A stretch of DNA of 64,000 nucleotides, from positions 16,200,509 to 16,264,508 of the forward strand of contig JADWOT020000003.1 of assembly GCA_036345935.2 (NCBI GenBank), written 5' to 3'. Shown piece after piece: positions 1-13,200 of this stretch. Source of the stretch: Taenia hydatigena (lineage: Eukaryota > Platyhelminthes > Cestoda > Cyclophyllidea > Taeniidae). Every line of letters begins with the position of its first letter. Position 1 is the first letter of the stretch. The notes below the pieces were generated by a model. The model did no database searches, was not told the origin of the DNA, and worked only from the letters and a program-made list of their open reading frames with translations. Position numbers and translations under genes: made by a program.

Positions 1-3000
1 ACTAAAAAACTCGAGACGAATAAAATAATTTAAATCTATAGTTGGGTCTAAAATTTTAATGGCGGATGGCTGCAGAATTTCATCATCGGTAAGCAGAACG
101 TTGAGTTTAAATAACGTTTAAAAGAATGCTTTTCCTAGACATTGGGACTAAAGTAATTATATCAAAATAAATTTGTAATAATAAAATGCACAAGTATGCC
201 TAGCGACTCCCAACAATAATTTTTCATCTAAATTTCATATTACCATCATTCCTTACCTCTCCAAAATTTATGCTGTTCCGTGAACTGTCTCACGAAGGTT
301 TATTTTCTCAGTGTCAAAAAGATAAAATTAAAAAGCCGTCTTTAAAAGCATTTTGGGTAAAAATAGTTCAGCTATCAATTTATTGCTTCCTTTGAAGGTG
401 TATCTACATAATGTAGAGTGGGAGTGCTTTTTATAGCAACAGCTACAATGTTTAAGTGACAGTCTGCGAAACACGAGTTCTTATTTAAAGGTTGTTGTGC
501 CTTTCTGCGTGCCGCTGATTCCACGCATTTAGAAACTTAGTTTAACAGCGTTTTTCACCCAAGTATTGATTCTTCTTAAAATCTTATGCCATTCGTGATG
601 TTAAAGGACAAAAGGTGCAAAATATCAAAGTGACCCAAGAACTCATGCAATAAATAGATAGCACAACTTTTAAGGCTGATCTTAGGTAATTTTTATTTTC
701 ATTATCAAAATGCCTTAAAATGGAACTTTTGGCCTATAGAGTGTGCCTATTTTCTGATAACCGTAAAGGACTTAAATTGCATTCAAGCAAATTAGTTATT
801 AGCTTACTTGGGGGGAATATGGCAATTATTTTAAATGCCTTAACTTCCTACACTGCAGCTGCAATCCATTTACAAGCTTGAATGCCTGCATGCAATAAAG
901 CTGTCAATTGTTGTCACTTTGCATTTCCCAAAAGCAGAAAAGTAGAGCCAATTTTTTTTGTTCAAAGAGTTTATTGGATAGTATTCTAAATTACCGAACC
1001 AAAAAATATGCTATTTCGAAAAACCAAAAAAAGTATCCAGAAAGATCAATACTATTCGGTACAGTTCATAAATCGTCTAAAAATATGCCTGCTGTGTTTC
1101 TTGAATTATAACAGGAAGATTTGTCTTAAATACCTGTTTGGGTATATTGATATGATAGCCTGTAGAGAAAGCTTTGACTGGCTTCTCGTGATACATAAAC
1201 TCTGTTTGTGGAGACCTGTCACAATCTTAAAATATTAAATTGCTTAATTTTCTGTACAAATAAAATGCCTCAAATTCTGGACTTTCATGAAAGTGTAATG
1301 GCTTATGATGGCCTAGATGTATAGCCTCAGCTAACTTATAAACAAATTAATGGCCAACTGAAGGTAGGGTTTTAGCAGCCTAAAAATTGGAATCGGCAAA
1401 GCATGTGACCAACTTGATCGGTTGTTCGGACTACCACCTGCTTTTATAACCAGTGGACTTGATGCAACATTTTATTCTTTTAACCTAAATCCTTTTTAAC
1501 TGTCTTGATTTTTTGTCCTTTCCAGTCTTTTATGTAATCAGAACCACTTGACAATCTTTAAAAGTCGCATATCTTCTCTTTTACGTAATGCGCCTATTGG
1601 CCGCAGAATCATAACGAATATAATGACGAGACGGTTATATCCTACAGTTAAGTAAACACATTTGCAAGCGTTTTTTCCTGATCAGAAGTCGATGTTTTAA
1701 GGGTAAAGTTGATATTTGTTCGGTAAAATATTATTCAATATAAGTTTAGCCAACTTCCCCATAATTTGAAAAAGAAACATTCATTCTATTTAGTGTCTGT
1801 TAATATGTTCATCTAGCATTCCAAGCAATTATACGTTAGATTATTTTTCCTTATGATTGAAAATTTTAACACTTTAAGAGGTGAAAGTAACCCACAGGCT
1901 ATATTTGTCATGCAAAATATGTCTGTCCAACCACACCTCTCAGCCAAAAGCCATTTTCTTCGATGGATCAAGTAGTCCAGGTAGTAGTCTTAGTGTACAA
2001 AATATAACTTTAATAGTTGGCAAAACTTTTGCATTTCTCAGATCATCTTCTTTCCGATGGATATATTATGTTTACCCTAAGCCAATCTTTTTGAACAAGG
2101 GGTTTAGAAACGCAGTTTAATGAAAAAATGGAAAGCGCTTTGATGTTCACAATGTGTTTAATAACTTTTCTTTGGTATACCAAGGCGTTTAGTTAGGAAC
2201 CTTCTTATGTAATTTTTGATCTGTAAGCTTTCACTAACATTCGAATTTTATGAAATTGATGCTCATCCCCCATAGCAGATCGAGTTTGAGTTGTGTTTAG
2301 GAACAAAATGATGTGCAAAGTATGCTCATAAAGTGAAGTACGGTATAAAGCGCAAATGCATCTTTACATTTTAAAAGCTAAAATTTGCATATCCTACCCA
2401 CAAATGAAGATTTCAAGCCGCAACTTCTTAATTATATGATTTGGGATGCTGTCAATTTGGATTTCGTTATGTGCATCTGCGCATCGTGATTCTCACGGAA
2501 CTTAAATGTCAAAATGAAGTTGATTTGATGCTTAATTACTTCAGGCATTTGTATGCAAACATAAATTAAGCACACGCAATGCCGACAGACTGCACAACTT
2601 CTGAGGTCAGATAACACAAAAAGATAACTTCTCACTTGCTAATTACATTATTTTAGTTACATTTAAGCGATACACTGCAAAAGATTATTAATGTTTGCAA
2701 AAATGTGCAAATTCAGCTGTAACTGGGATCTAAATCCGTTTAGCACACCCACAACGATTGATAATGCTTTTTAAAAGGGCACAGCTATGCGACTGATTTA
2801 AGCATTGGCTTAATTTGCATTTCAATACATCCGGACGGAGTTATTGCCGAAATAAATTTGCTACAATGCCATTGTCTGGTGACCTGCCTTGGGCATTACA
2901 ACGCACGGTTAGGTGGTGCTTAAGCCTGCGTCAAGGCCAATCCCAAGTGGACCTGTAATAACAGGTAAGACAAACCTGCCAATTGACCAAGGCGGAAAGA

Positions 3001-6000
3001 ATGCCTACCAATAAGTCTGTACGTGGGACTTGCTTGTTTGATTGCACCCTCCAGGTGAAGGACGTTCAGCAATAAAGTTGGATACTATCGTCTCCCAAGG
3101 AGGAAATGTACACAAACGCATGTTGCCGTGATACCTATATCTAAAATGACCTATACTAGTCTAACTCATCTGCTCTTCTGAGCGGCATGATAGGCGGTGT
3201 GGAAAAGGGGAACACTAAGTCTATACACATTGTAAAATATTCTGTTATAATTAATTATATTCAAGAGCCAAAACGTAATAAATAGTTGAGACACGCTCAT
3301 TAGTCGTTCTATAAAAAATGCATTTTAGAAAATAGACAAAGCTACAAGAAACATTTTCTGCATGTTTACCAAGTCAAGAAGGCTACTAATGAGGTTTGGG
3401 AAAATTCTTTTGCAAATTTGAATGCCGATTTATCTACAAATGTTTTTTAAAAAGGAAGGCTGTTTAAACACCTGAGTGCATCCCTTGTGCCTAATTTGCA
3501 AATCACGCAAACCGATTAAAAAAATTGGCACACCTAGATGTGCGTCTAATTCTTAAAAGTGCATACATTAAGGCCGCGACAACGTAAATATCCTCGACTT
3601 GTGCATTACCGACTCAAACTAAAAAGTGTCTCACCAAAACCATTTAATCCTATGACTTAAAGCGTGTTTTGCATTACCGTTAGGCAGATGCTCACTTTAG
3701 TTAGGGTGAATTTTAAACCTCAAACTAATTGGAAACTGTTCATTTTGCGTGCCCTTGGAGGGAGCTGGGTAGAGCCGCATGGAGTTTTGCAGGTAATTTT
3801 GCCTCTTTTTAGCTCCCACTGGCGACTAAATACCCACTTGCGTTAAACATGGCCATTAGGTCAGTTAGATCTTTTTCAGTATTCACAAGGTTTCGCGATG
3901 TAAGACATCGGCTAAACGAACGACGCTTATACCTAGAAACCGTAAGGGTCGACTTTGATGGTATGAAGAATAGGACCATTCACAACTCATTTGGAGCCTA
4001 ATGAGAGTTGTGTGAAATCTCCGGGTCTCCATTACTTTCATCACTTCTGAGCTTAAATTTACCAAAAATGTGTCAAATGCATGCTTTAAATAGTGGCAAC
4101 AATTCAATCGTATTTGCCAACCTTGAAAGATAAGGTGGTGAATTTGATCCTTGCAGAAACATATCAGTAAATTTAGACATTGACGACTCGATGTACTATT
4201 TTATCGCACAATTTGCGAGCAAATACCAAGGGTTGGCTACCTCAAACGTTACTTAACCTTTGACATAAAATAAGACAAATTTCTTTGGTCAAAGATGGAT
4301 CAAAGTAAGTTAACTTTTAAGACTGTGCGTAGATATGCTTAAGCATTATGAAAAGTAATGCCTTACCTTTGGTAACGCTATCTGAAAGTCTCAGCAAAGC
4401 ATAACTGCGAAGAGACAGACTTTAAATAAAAAGAAATATAGCAACACACTTAAGCTATTTTGAATGAAACTAGAAATTAATGCGAAATCAACTTTTAAAG
4501 CCCGTATTTTTTAGCACAGGGTAAACCATTAGGTGCATGACTGAAGAAGGTGCATCAATCTACCATTGAATTGTACGTGATCATTGGCGTGCGAAAGTAT
4601 GCGTGACATTAATTTTATAGCCTAATGAGACCCTCAAAATCAGAGTGCTTTTTAGCCAGAAAGCCGTAAATCCTGTTTTATAAGCACCAGCTTTTCAAAA
4701 CTACTTAGAGAAGGGAACCTTTCATGTCCAAATGACTACTTAGCAGCAGTGCAAACTTATAAATGATTTGAGGAAAAATCGTTTGTAAATAGTTAGGCAT
4801 TAGTGGCATATCCAAATTTATGCGTTTTATAAAACAAAGGAAATTACAGAAATCGGGTGAAAAGTATATCGGTGTACTCTTAGAGGCAAAAGATAGCCAC
4901 TGTATACAGCACTGTCGATACCTTAAAAGGTCCTTAAGTTCAGCCTTTTACTGTTCCAAAAATGATGTGTTATGGAAAGAAGTCTGAAGCATATCAGTGC
5001 TTAAGGAGATGAACCGAGGTCTATTGCAACGAATCAAATTAATTTTTATAAAATTCAGGGATGCGCAACTGTTTAATTGCATTGCATAGTCGAAGTTAGC
5101 GCTGCATTTGCGACGGGCTGAGTTTAATCATCTAAAACCACTTTCTGGATGACGCCGTCCTGCAGCTCACGTGTTTTTAGTAGTAGTCCATTAAAATGTC
5201 TAAATTTTACAGATACAGTAGTGTGCCATAAAATTTACTAAGCGGTAACCTGCTAGAGTTTTATTTGTAATTGGGTGCAATACCTAAGAAGGTTTATTTC
5301 TCTAAAGCAATGCTTATTGCCCCATTTCAATGAAAAAGTGTTTGCAAAGCCAGAAGAGGTATAATACTGGAACATTTTAGTTTTCTCCTTTTTAGGAACC
5401 TTCGTTTCCCCTCCAATTATTTGGCATTTCATTTTCCTGACTGCATTCCCTTTTTCTCAAAAATGAACAGAAATTGTGGCTAAAAATTACAGCGCTGTGT
5501 TATAAGCATTAACGGATTTCTTCAACTGCCACTTAAGAACAAATTTGCTCATTAGTAAAAACTTATTAGAGATTAAAATGCTGCCACTGTTTCTTGCAGC
5601 AAGTGATCGCGATGAGGTAGATAGATGGTAAGAAATTCAAAGCTTCTCATTTTTGCTTCATCCTCTAGAAGACAATCATTACGCTGTTTAGTCTCTTCAT
5701 ACTATTAATCATTTTACCTTCAGGCTCATTCACTCTTCACCAGAATATTATTTATGGGTCGATTCCCTCGACCCGTTCTTTACCTTGTTACATATTTTAT
5801 AAATGAAAACAATGAATGAATGTCTGATAATGCCAATCTAATATCTTGCCGAGAACACGGAAATGAGTCGCGATTTTCTAAACCAAAACCAAAAGGTCAT
5901 CAATTTATTCGAAATATCTGTTTGTAGCCAGATATTTCCCATACGGAGGAGATCATATGCCAGTAATATTATTGTGACACTGACAATAAGTTGGGTACGG

Positions 6001-7111
6001 CCAGCGAAACATTCACGCTATTTGATCTCGTCTTATGTTTAAGAAATTATCACATTTTAGTTCTTAAGCATTATAATGTCGAAGTCCAAAAAACAGGCAA
6101 ACGGCTTTACTATAATTGGTCTTATAAACATTAAAATGAAAACAGTTATCAAATTTTCCTTCTATAAGGGTCTATCAATATTGATTGGGCAAATTGAACG
6201 ACCCGTTTCCCAGTAAAACTAATAGCATGGTAGAAAAATTGCATAAAGCTTAACCAGCTCAAAGCAAAAGAGGCGTTTTGGCAGAGTAAGTAGTATCATT
6301 CTGTGTAGCTAAGAGCCAAACGAACCATTTTTGCACAGTATCAAGAAGAATACAAAAGCAGAGGAAAAGTATGGTATGTTCTAAAGCAGTCTGGTAGTAC
6401 CGATAAGTCTTACCACGTTGAGCTCAGTCTCCAGTTACCAAGAAAACACCGGAGCTGGGCTGTTAATTAAGAAAAGCGAAGTAGATATAGCCAAGCATTT
6501 TAAAAATTTGTCTAAAATCTTTTCTAGCCTGGGATTCCGGGCCGAGTCGACTGATTGTCTATGTCCATTACGAGTGCTAATGTGGCATATACATTGACAT
6601 TCTTATCTACAATATAGCAGTTAGTTTGTTTTAACACCTTATCTAAAATAGAATTTCGGGATGGATGTAAATTAGTCTGCTTGAAAAAGCTTTATGGACA
6701 AATTTAATTCCTACAACTCTCATATTCAGTTGCATTTAACGTCAAATCAATCATTTCTTCCGTCTATAGACTAACCTCAAATCCCAACTAAGAGTAAGAA
6801 GATAAGAGGAAATAATTAAGGCCTTGTTAATAATTCAACTGTAGCCGTGAGCTCACCATCTCATAAATGTGTACATCTGTTTGTATGTGAGTCTGCTTGT
6901 ATCTGAAGTGGAGCTAGGACAGTGGAAAGGGATCAAGTATAGGATCAAATAGACACAAAGGGTCATATGAGATGGGAAAGGAGATGCGCATTTCCGTTAC
7001 CGCATTCCCTGCTACGCATGAGATAACTGGTAGAAAGATTGCGCTACAATGATTAAGCGCCCTTGTTAGACTTTCTTCTCCATGTTGATCAGGTGCAGGC
7101 AGAATTCAAAA
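1..7111. other. Non-coding flank downstream of PDE4
   Basis: No convincing gene is visible on either strand. Open frames are short and lack splice-site support or recognisable motifs. The last 1-2 kb probably includes the PDE4 3' untranslated region, but I could not assign a poly(A) site: an ATTAAA on the minus strand near 6.7 kb and AATAAA near 5.92 kb are both possible. Confidence 0.5.
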
Positions 7112-7288
7112 TTATTTTGCGTGCTCTGCTTGCCTCTTTGCTTGTGTCTCGAATTCCTTGAATGGCGACTGATTGAGAATTATGTCGCGATTGGCATCCA
7201 AGGCCTCTAGGATGTGTTCACCAGCTGGATGAATTAAGTCGCACCATGTGTCCCACAGCGGATGAATCACGAAGTCGATGAAGCCAAT
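7112..7288 (-). CDS. PDE4: PDE4 last coding exon, end of catalytic domain
   Basis: Starts in phase 0 after a TTGTTGCAG acceptor and ends at TAA. It encodes 58 residues beginning [15 protein letters not shown], the helix that follows the invariant glutamine (the last codon of the previous exon). The tail is short and lysine/glutamine-rich (KRQAEHAK at the end). Confidence 0.93.
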   Translation of the reverse strand: MGFIDFVIHPLWDTWCDLIHPAGEHILEALDANRDIILNQSPFKEFETQAKRQAEHAK

Positions 7289-10200
7289 CTGCAACAAGTA
7301 GGCAAATGAATATATCGTCTTGAAAGAGGTTTATCCCACTACGATGCAAATAAAATCTGAAAAAATGTACAATAGCTTTCGCAATCAAATGAAATTTATC
7401 AGTTAAACCTGACTTATTCAAGAAAGATACGTCCCATAGATAAGAGTCTAAACAATTGCGCCTAAAAGGAAATTCACCATTAATGAAGTTGTCGCAGGTG
7501 TAAAAGTCACTAAACTAACATAGAAACTTAAAAAGAAGACAAAGGTTTCTAAACCTTAATAACTAAACGAATTTATAGCTATGCAGGACTTGTAGCGAAA
7601 AAGTTAGGCTAGTCAAAAAAAACTTTCTACTACAATTTCTGGTACACTTTAACTTTCTTTTATTCTCCATAAAGGACTCAAAGCTTCGAAAACTTGGAGG
7701 TCAATTCAATGAAATAATATTTATTAGACGCTGACAGTCCTCCCGTTTCGGCTAGAAAGCAAGATGAAACTGCCATCTTGAATAGCATAAAAGATGGATG
7801 ATAAATAATTCTCTCGAAAGCACCAATAAAATGTCCACCCAAACGATGTATGAATATAGGTCTATTTGCCATCATAAATGGAAAATCCTACGTCAAAAAC
7901 GGTGCGCTTTTGTAGGAAATAGTGAATAGTTAGTTGTCTCCTAAGCCTACTTTCAATTATTATAAAAGAGAGCTTAACTCATTTTTCAGTTGAGATAGAT
8001 GTGGACGAGTCGCTTTATCGTTCACTTTAGAAATGACATTACTGAAAGGCAAGGCATACAAACCTGTGTGACTTTGGAATTCAGCTGATGTTTTACGAAG
8101 ATTCGAATTAGCGTGAAGTAATACAGAGTGCCGTAGGAGCACTGACAGACTGACGCCCACCTTACCTTTGTGACTCATGGATGCGCACAGCCTCATACAT
8201 TTTTCAAGTTCTTGCAAGTTGCGATAAGTCATCACAGCTGGCAATTCAAACAGGCGGACACGAACCTTTTGATAATTCTTTAGGACTGAATAATATGCTC
8301 CCTGTTATTGACCGACTTTGTTATAATTCTAATTAATAGTCGCGATCTAAGGCATGATATTCACAAATAATCTTCAAATGTTAGACTTTTATAGCGCGGT
8401 TCGTATCCGTATTTTAGAACTTTTAAATTGTTTGGAGCCACTTTAAAAATTACTGCCATTAAAATCACCGGAAGTTGGCATTTGTATGGCCTAAATTGGT
8501 GAAAATTCCCTCCAAACAAACGATTAAAAGAGAAATAAACAGTGCATGCTAAGAAGGTAAATGGTTCACCCTATGCCATAGTTGTAATGGCTGCGTAACA
8601 TTTAATGCACGTCTCGGCGTCAGTTCTATGAGGTGCGATCTGTAATTGGAATGATCTTTAAACATCGGAGGTAATGCTAGTAAGCGTTGTTACATCCTGC
8701 CAACGTAGATAATCAATGTCAACTTCACTTTGATCGAATCTTCACGACAATCTGAAGCGAGGGCGTAAGTCCAGTGTAAATCTCCTATTTAAATAAATTA
8801 TTCGTTTTGTGATATTACTCAAGGCAGGCGCTTAGAATATACTTTATAGCGGCTTCAAAATGTACAACTTGATTACCTTTTTAAAACATTTTCAAGAAGT
8901 TTTAAGTGACCTAGGACTTTGAAGTCTCTAGATAGTCCAAGGAATCTAGAAAAAACCTTTTTCACCTTGCATCACAATCTATCTATTTCTGAATAACATT
9001 TCGCAATATCAATGCTGTTTAGGATAATGAAGGTGCCAACACGGAGTAGGAATGACAAGGGGAGTAATTTTGACAATTTTTGTGCTACTCACTTGAGCCT
9101 TGTCCACGACAACAGAGTCACGGTCACACATGGCGCTGACCTCGATTCCAAGCTCCTTCTCTTTGTCACCCTGTTTAAAAAACTCCTCCATAACACCATA
9201 TGTCCACTGTTTGTAGATGGGAAAGGGTTTCGTTGGGCTGCTTAGATCGGCACAGTGTAGCATGCATTGCAGAACCTGAAATTTCAACCACAAATATCCC
9301 CTCATAACGAAGTCGCCGTTGCTGGGTTTCGCTTAGGCTTCAAAACAATCGTGCGTGCGAAGATAAATGAAGACCTCTTAACAAATTAAACTCAGGTAGT
9401 GCTTTTGCTCAACCTTTATGCTTAGCCAGCGTAAATGCCTTTTTGTCTTGCTGTCTAATGTTTTTTCTAGTAAAACTTTATCGACAAAAGTAAAATTTCT
9501 GATAGTTTTGCCCTAGAAAGACGTTAAATTCGCGGGAAAACTACACAACCGTTTATTTGAATAATCAAGTTGACGCTATTTTGATAATTATTACGTCAAG
9601 TACTGTTTAACTCTTCGTTTGACACCAGAAGCAGTTAATTAAAGAAAATTTGCCTCCAGATTTTCCTGTTTATATCAAAATCGGTTGAAATATGCCAATT
9701 GCCGCCGCCAACTTCATCGCGAATTCGCCCTTAATAAGGATCTTTATTGAAAAAGGCAAAACTAACAGTCAGTACAAGCGTCAAGTAAAAAGCTTCTGGC
9801 ATATTTGCTAGGACAAATGATTACCTACTAGTAACTATCCAGGTTGCAGTACCTTCATCCCAATGGGACCTTCTCTAGGTTTCCATTCAGCAAAAAGAAA
9901 TGAAGAATTGCATCCAATTCGAAGTTATGTTTAAAATCAGCCATTTTATCTTGCTATTCGACACAGTAATCGAATGCATGAAGTTATTAGTTTGTGTTTC
10001 ACAATCCTGATTAAAGTAGGCCTTTTCGATGATGGAATAAAAATTCACGACCTTTGAAACAGGTTAGCTTGGGTAGGTAAATTAACTAAACTTTTGTCGG
10101 GATCTTCACTCACCTAGTTCCTTGCTCAACTTACAAAAGTACATTGTTTTAACAGAAGTACTCTCGCCATTACTGTCGCATGATCTAAGAAATTGCTCCG

Positions 10201-13200
10201 TTCAAATCACAGGTAATGCATTCAACTTACTGACTCCTAATTAAGGTAAACATCTGACCTGCTATAAAATCAGCAGCCAGTCCAACTATCTTCATAAGCC
10301 ACATAATTGTCCTCAGTTGAGGACAATTTCTAACAACAAATATCTTTGCAAAATCAAAATGGAGATGATAAGACTATGAGGGATTTTAAGTGCACTTGCT
10401 GAAGCGATCGGCTAGTTAATAGCACAAGAATAATTTTTGACTGGTTGGTAAAGCAAATAATATTTAATTCGGGATAGAGATGAGCAAATGCAACATGAAG
10501 TTCTTGCCACGAAACTCAGAATATGGAACAATTAATCACGTCCTACTGCTATGATGTCGGTAAGTTGAAAGAAACCCAGCTGAATTCACTTAGCAAAGAA
10601 TGCTTACCTTGACGGTCTTGGAAAACATGCAGTCTCATCAGCTCCATGAGGTACAACAGTTAAAAAATAATATTTAAGCATTTATGGGTTCAACTTTTAA
10701 ATAATTTATGATAGAATATTACAGCAAAGTAGAAGTTGTTATCTAAAGTGCCAATATTTGGCGAGTTACAAGCAAACCTACTGCTCCGCCTCGCATCTCG
10801 GATTAGCACTAAATTCAACCTGTCATTTCAGAATCAAATGTCTGCCAAAGCTATGAGAGCATAATGATTTTGTTACCTTTGAGAGAATTTGTAAAGTTTT
10901 ATCAAATTACTGAGAGGCGGGAGGATAAACTTCAAAAATTAAAGGCAGTAAATCTTTTATAGATTAAAAATGGGATGAGGCCAAAAAAGTTTAGTTTGTT
11001 TTTGTTTAGTTCAATCGAGTGGTGAAAATATTCTGCTCTTCTAAAAAATATGCCCCTTAAAATCAACGCTTAATTTGCCCTAAAATTCTACTCCTTTTAA
11101 ATAGGAAATCATAGGATAGTGGACAGCTTTCAAGTATTTTCTCCATTTTCGAGAATTCTTCGTATGCCACACCTTCAAAAAATTCTGCTATGAATGTTTT
11201 AGCTACCCTTGGGGACAAAATAATTTGTAATTGCTTACTTTATCTCAGCTAAATTGGCTTTAATCAGAGAAATCTTTGCTCGTTTCAGATGTAACCGTTC
11301 ACTGATATAAGGGAGGCATGCTTTTAACTGAATTGGTATTCCGCCAACTGTTCTAGATAATTAAGGCAATCATAAAACATTTTACTACTCCAAATTGGTA
11401 AGCATTTATGTCGCTGAAGAGCTTTGCAGTTTTTAATAAGTTTGCAAACATTTTGACAAATTTAAATACGGCTAGTATACAGATCAAAGATTGCGTGGTT
11501 TTGCTGTCAGGGCAGACTTTTCTTTGCTACAAAAAGTAGCCAGCTTGACACATTTAAAATACCCTTGATGGGCTCGTAATCCAAAAGCTACACAACTAGA
11601 AACTTGGTGGTATTTAAAACTTCTTTTCCTTTTAAATGCCCTGGACAGCCATCCATTTACTAATGGCTTAGTTACTAAAGATAAGACGATGCTCTTAAAG
11701 GCTGTCTATCTCTTTGAGTTACTATGACCGCAAAATAAAAATGTCGCAACCAATCAAAACTGCAATTAATCAAGTGCAAAACTCCAGGAAAATGGGTTTA
11801 TTTAATTAGCATTTTGCCACACTAGTCGAAAAATGCGATTACCTGCATGATATACATCCTATGTGGGCCCTAGAAATGCATGTAGCGGTTTATAGCGGAT
11901 CATTGGTACGATATTTCATGCCACTTTTATTTGAAAACAGGTTGGATTATGTGCCTTGTTTAGCAATAAAACTTAAATTGCGAAAGCTGAATCGGTATTT
12001 TGAGTGTAGACTCGAAAAGTAAAATCGGAAATTAGCTAATTTTCATTCATTGTTAAAGTCTTGGTCGATAAAGCACAACACCAGCATGCGATTAAATCGC
12101 TGACCAAAATAAATCCAAGTCCATAAAATAAAATTAAGTAAGGTTTAACGGTTAGAGTTTATAGCGCAAAATATGCGCATGTAAGGAAGGCTCTAAGGTT
12201 GTCCATGTTTCAGTGCCTTTAAATAAATAAAGTGAATGAATTTTAAACACACATAAACCATGAACTATGCACAAAAATAGATGCCATTGCACCAAAGAAA
12301 TTTCGCACTACAAAATGAAACAAAGGTTTTTTAAGGATACCAAAAGCTTAATAGAAAATCAAGTAAGAAACTGAATTATAACAGGAAAGGATGTATTTTA
12401 CAATACAAAGAGGGATTTTCGTGACAGTAGCAGTCCAAGATCACGTGTAGCACAGACGAATAGATACAAGATTTCTTCATTGCATCTGCCACATGGAAGC
12501 GTTAGCAGTAGGTGCCACAGTAATTAGTTTGACCAAAAGGCCTCATAACAAAGCCCATTTCTTTAGACTATCATAATTTTTGCGTGTTTACAAGCCAGCG
12601 ATGTTTCAAAGTCAACTTAAATTAGGATGGTCAGCCCGGTTTATTATAGTCAACACTCAAGGTATATCATAGCGGAGTCCCAAAGCAGCATTCCAAAGGT
12701 GGCTACGAGGATTGGCATAGTTCACCGTTCATACAGCGAAAAAATGGACCGTAGAAAATTACTAGAAAATCGGATGACTTGCCAGACTGCGGTCATTGTG
12801 ATCATCAAGGCTGAGGTATCCTGTTCCAGTAAGCTCCTTTGTCTCAACCATTGTGCGTAGTTCTGCAAGCAGGTTCATATGTTTTGACATGTCAGTTGCC
12901 AAAACCTAAAGTTAATTGATAGTTGATAGTTTTGCCAAAAGTGGGTAAGTCTATCTAAAATTTATTTTTTTTCCTAGCGCTAGCAGCCACGAAATGCATT
13001 TGATCCTCAAAAAGGAAACGCAATCTTAAGTATCTTTAGACTACTTCGGCTAGATATCCACCCGGAGATGTACGTCTTGTCACCCTTACATGCACCTGAT
13101 CCTACCTAAAAACATAAGCAAGTAACGGAAGAGAGCAGCCCCTCTAAAATAAGAAATTCGGCGATTAATTTGATGTTGATGCAAAATGTGCCCAGGGCCT

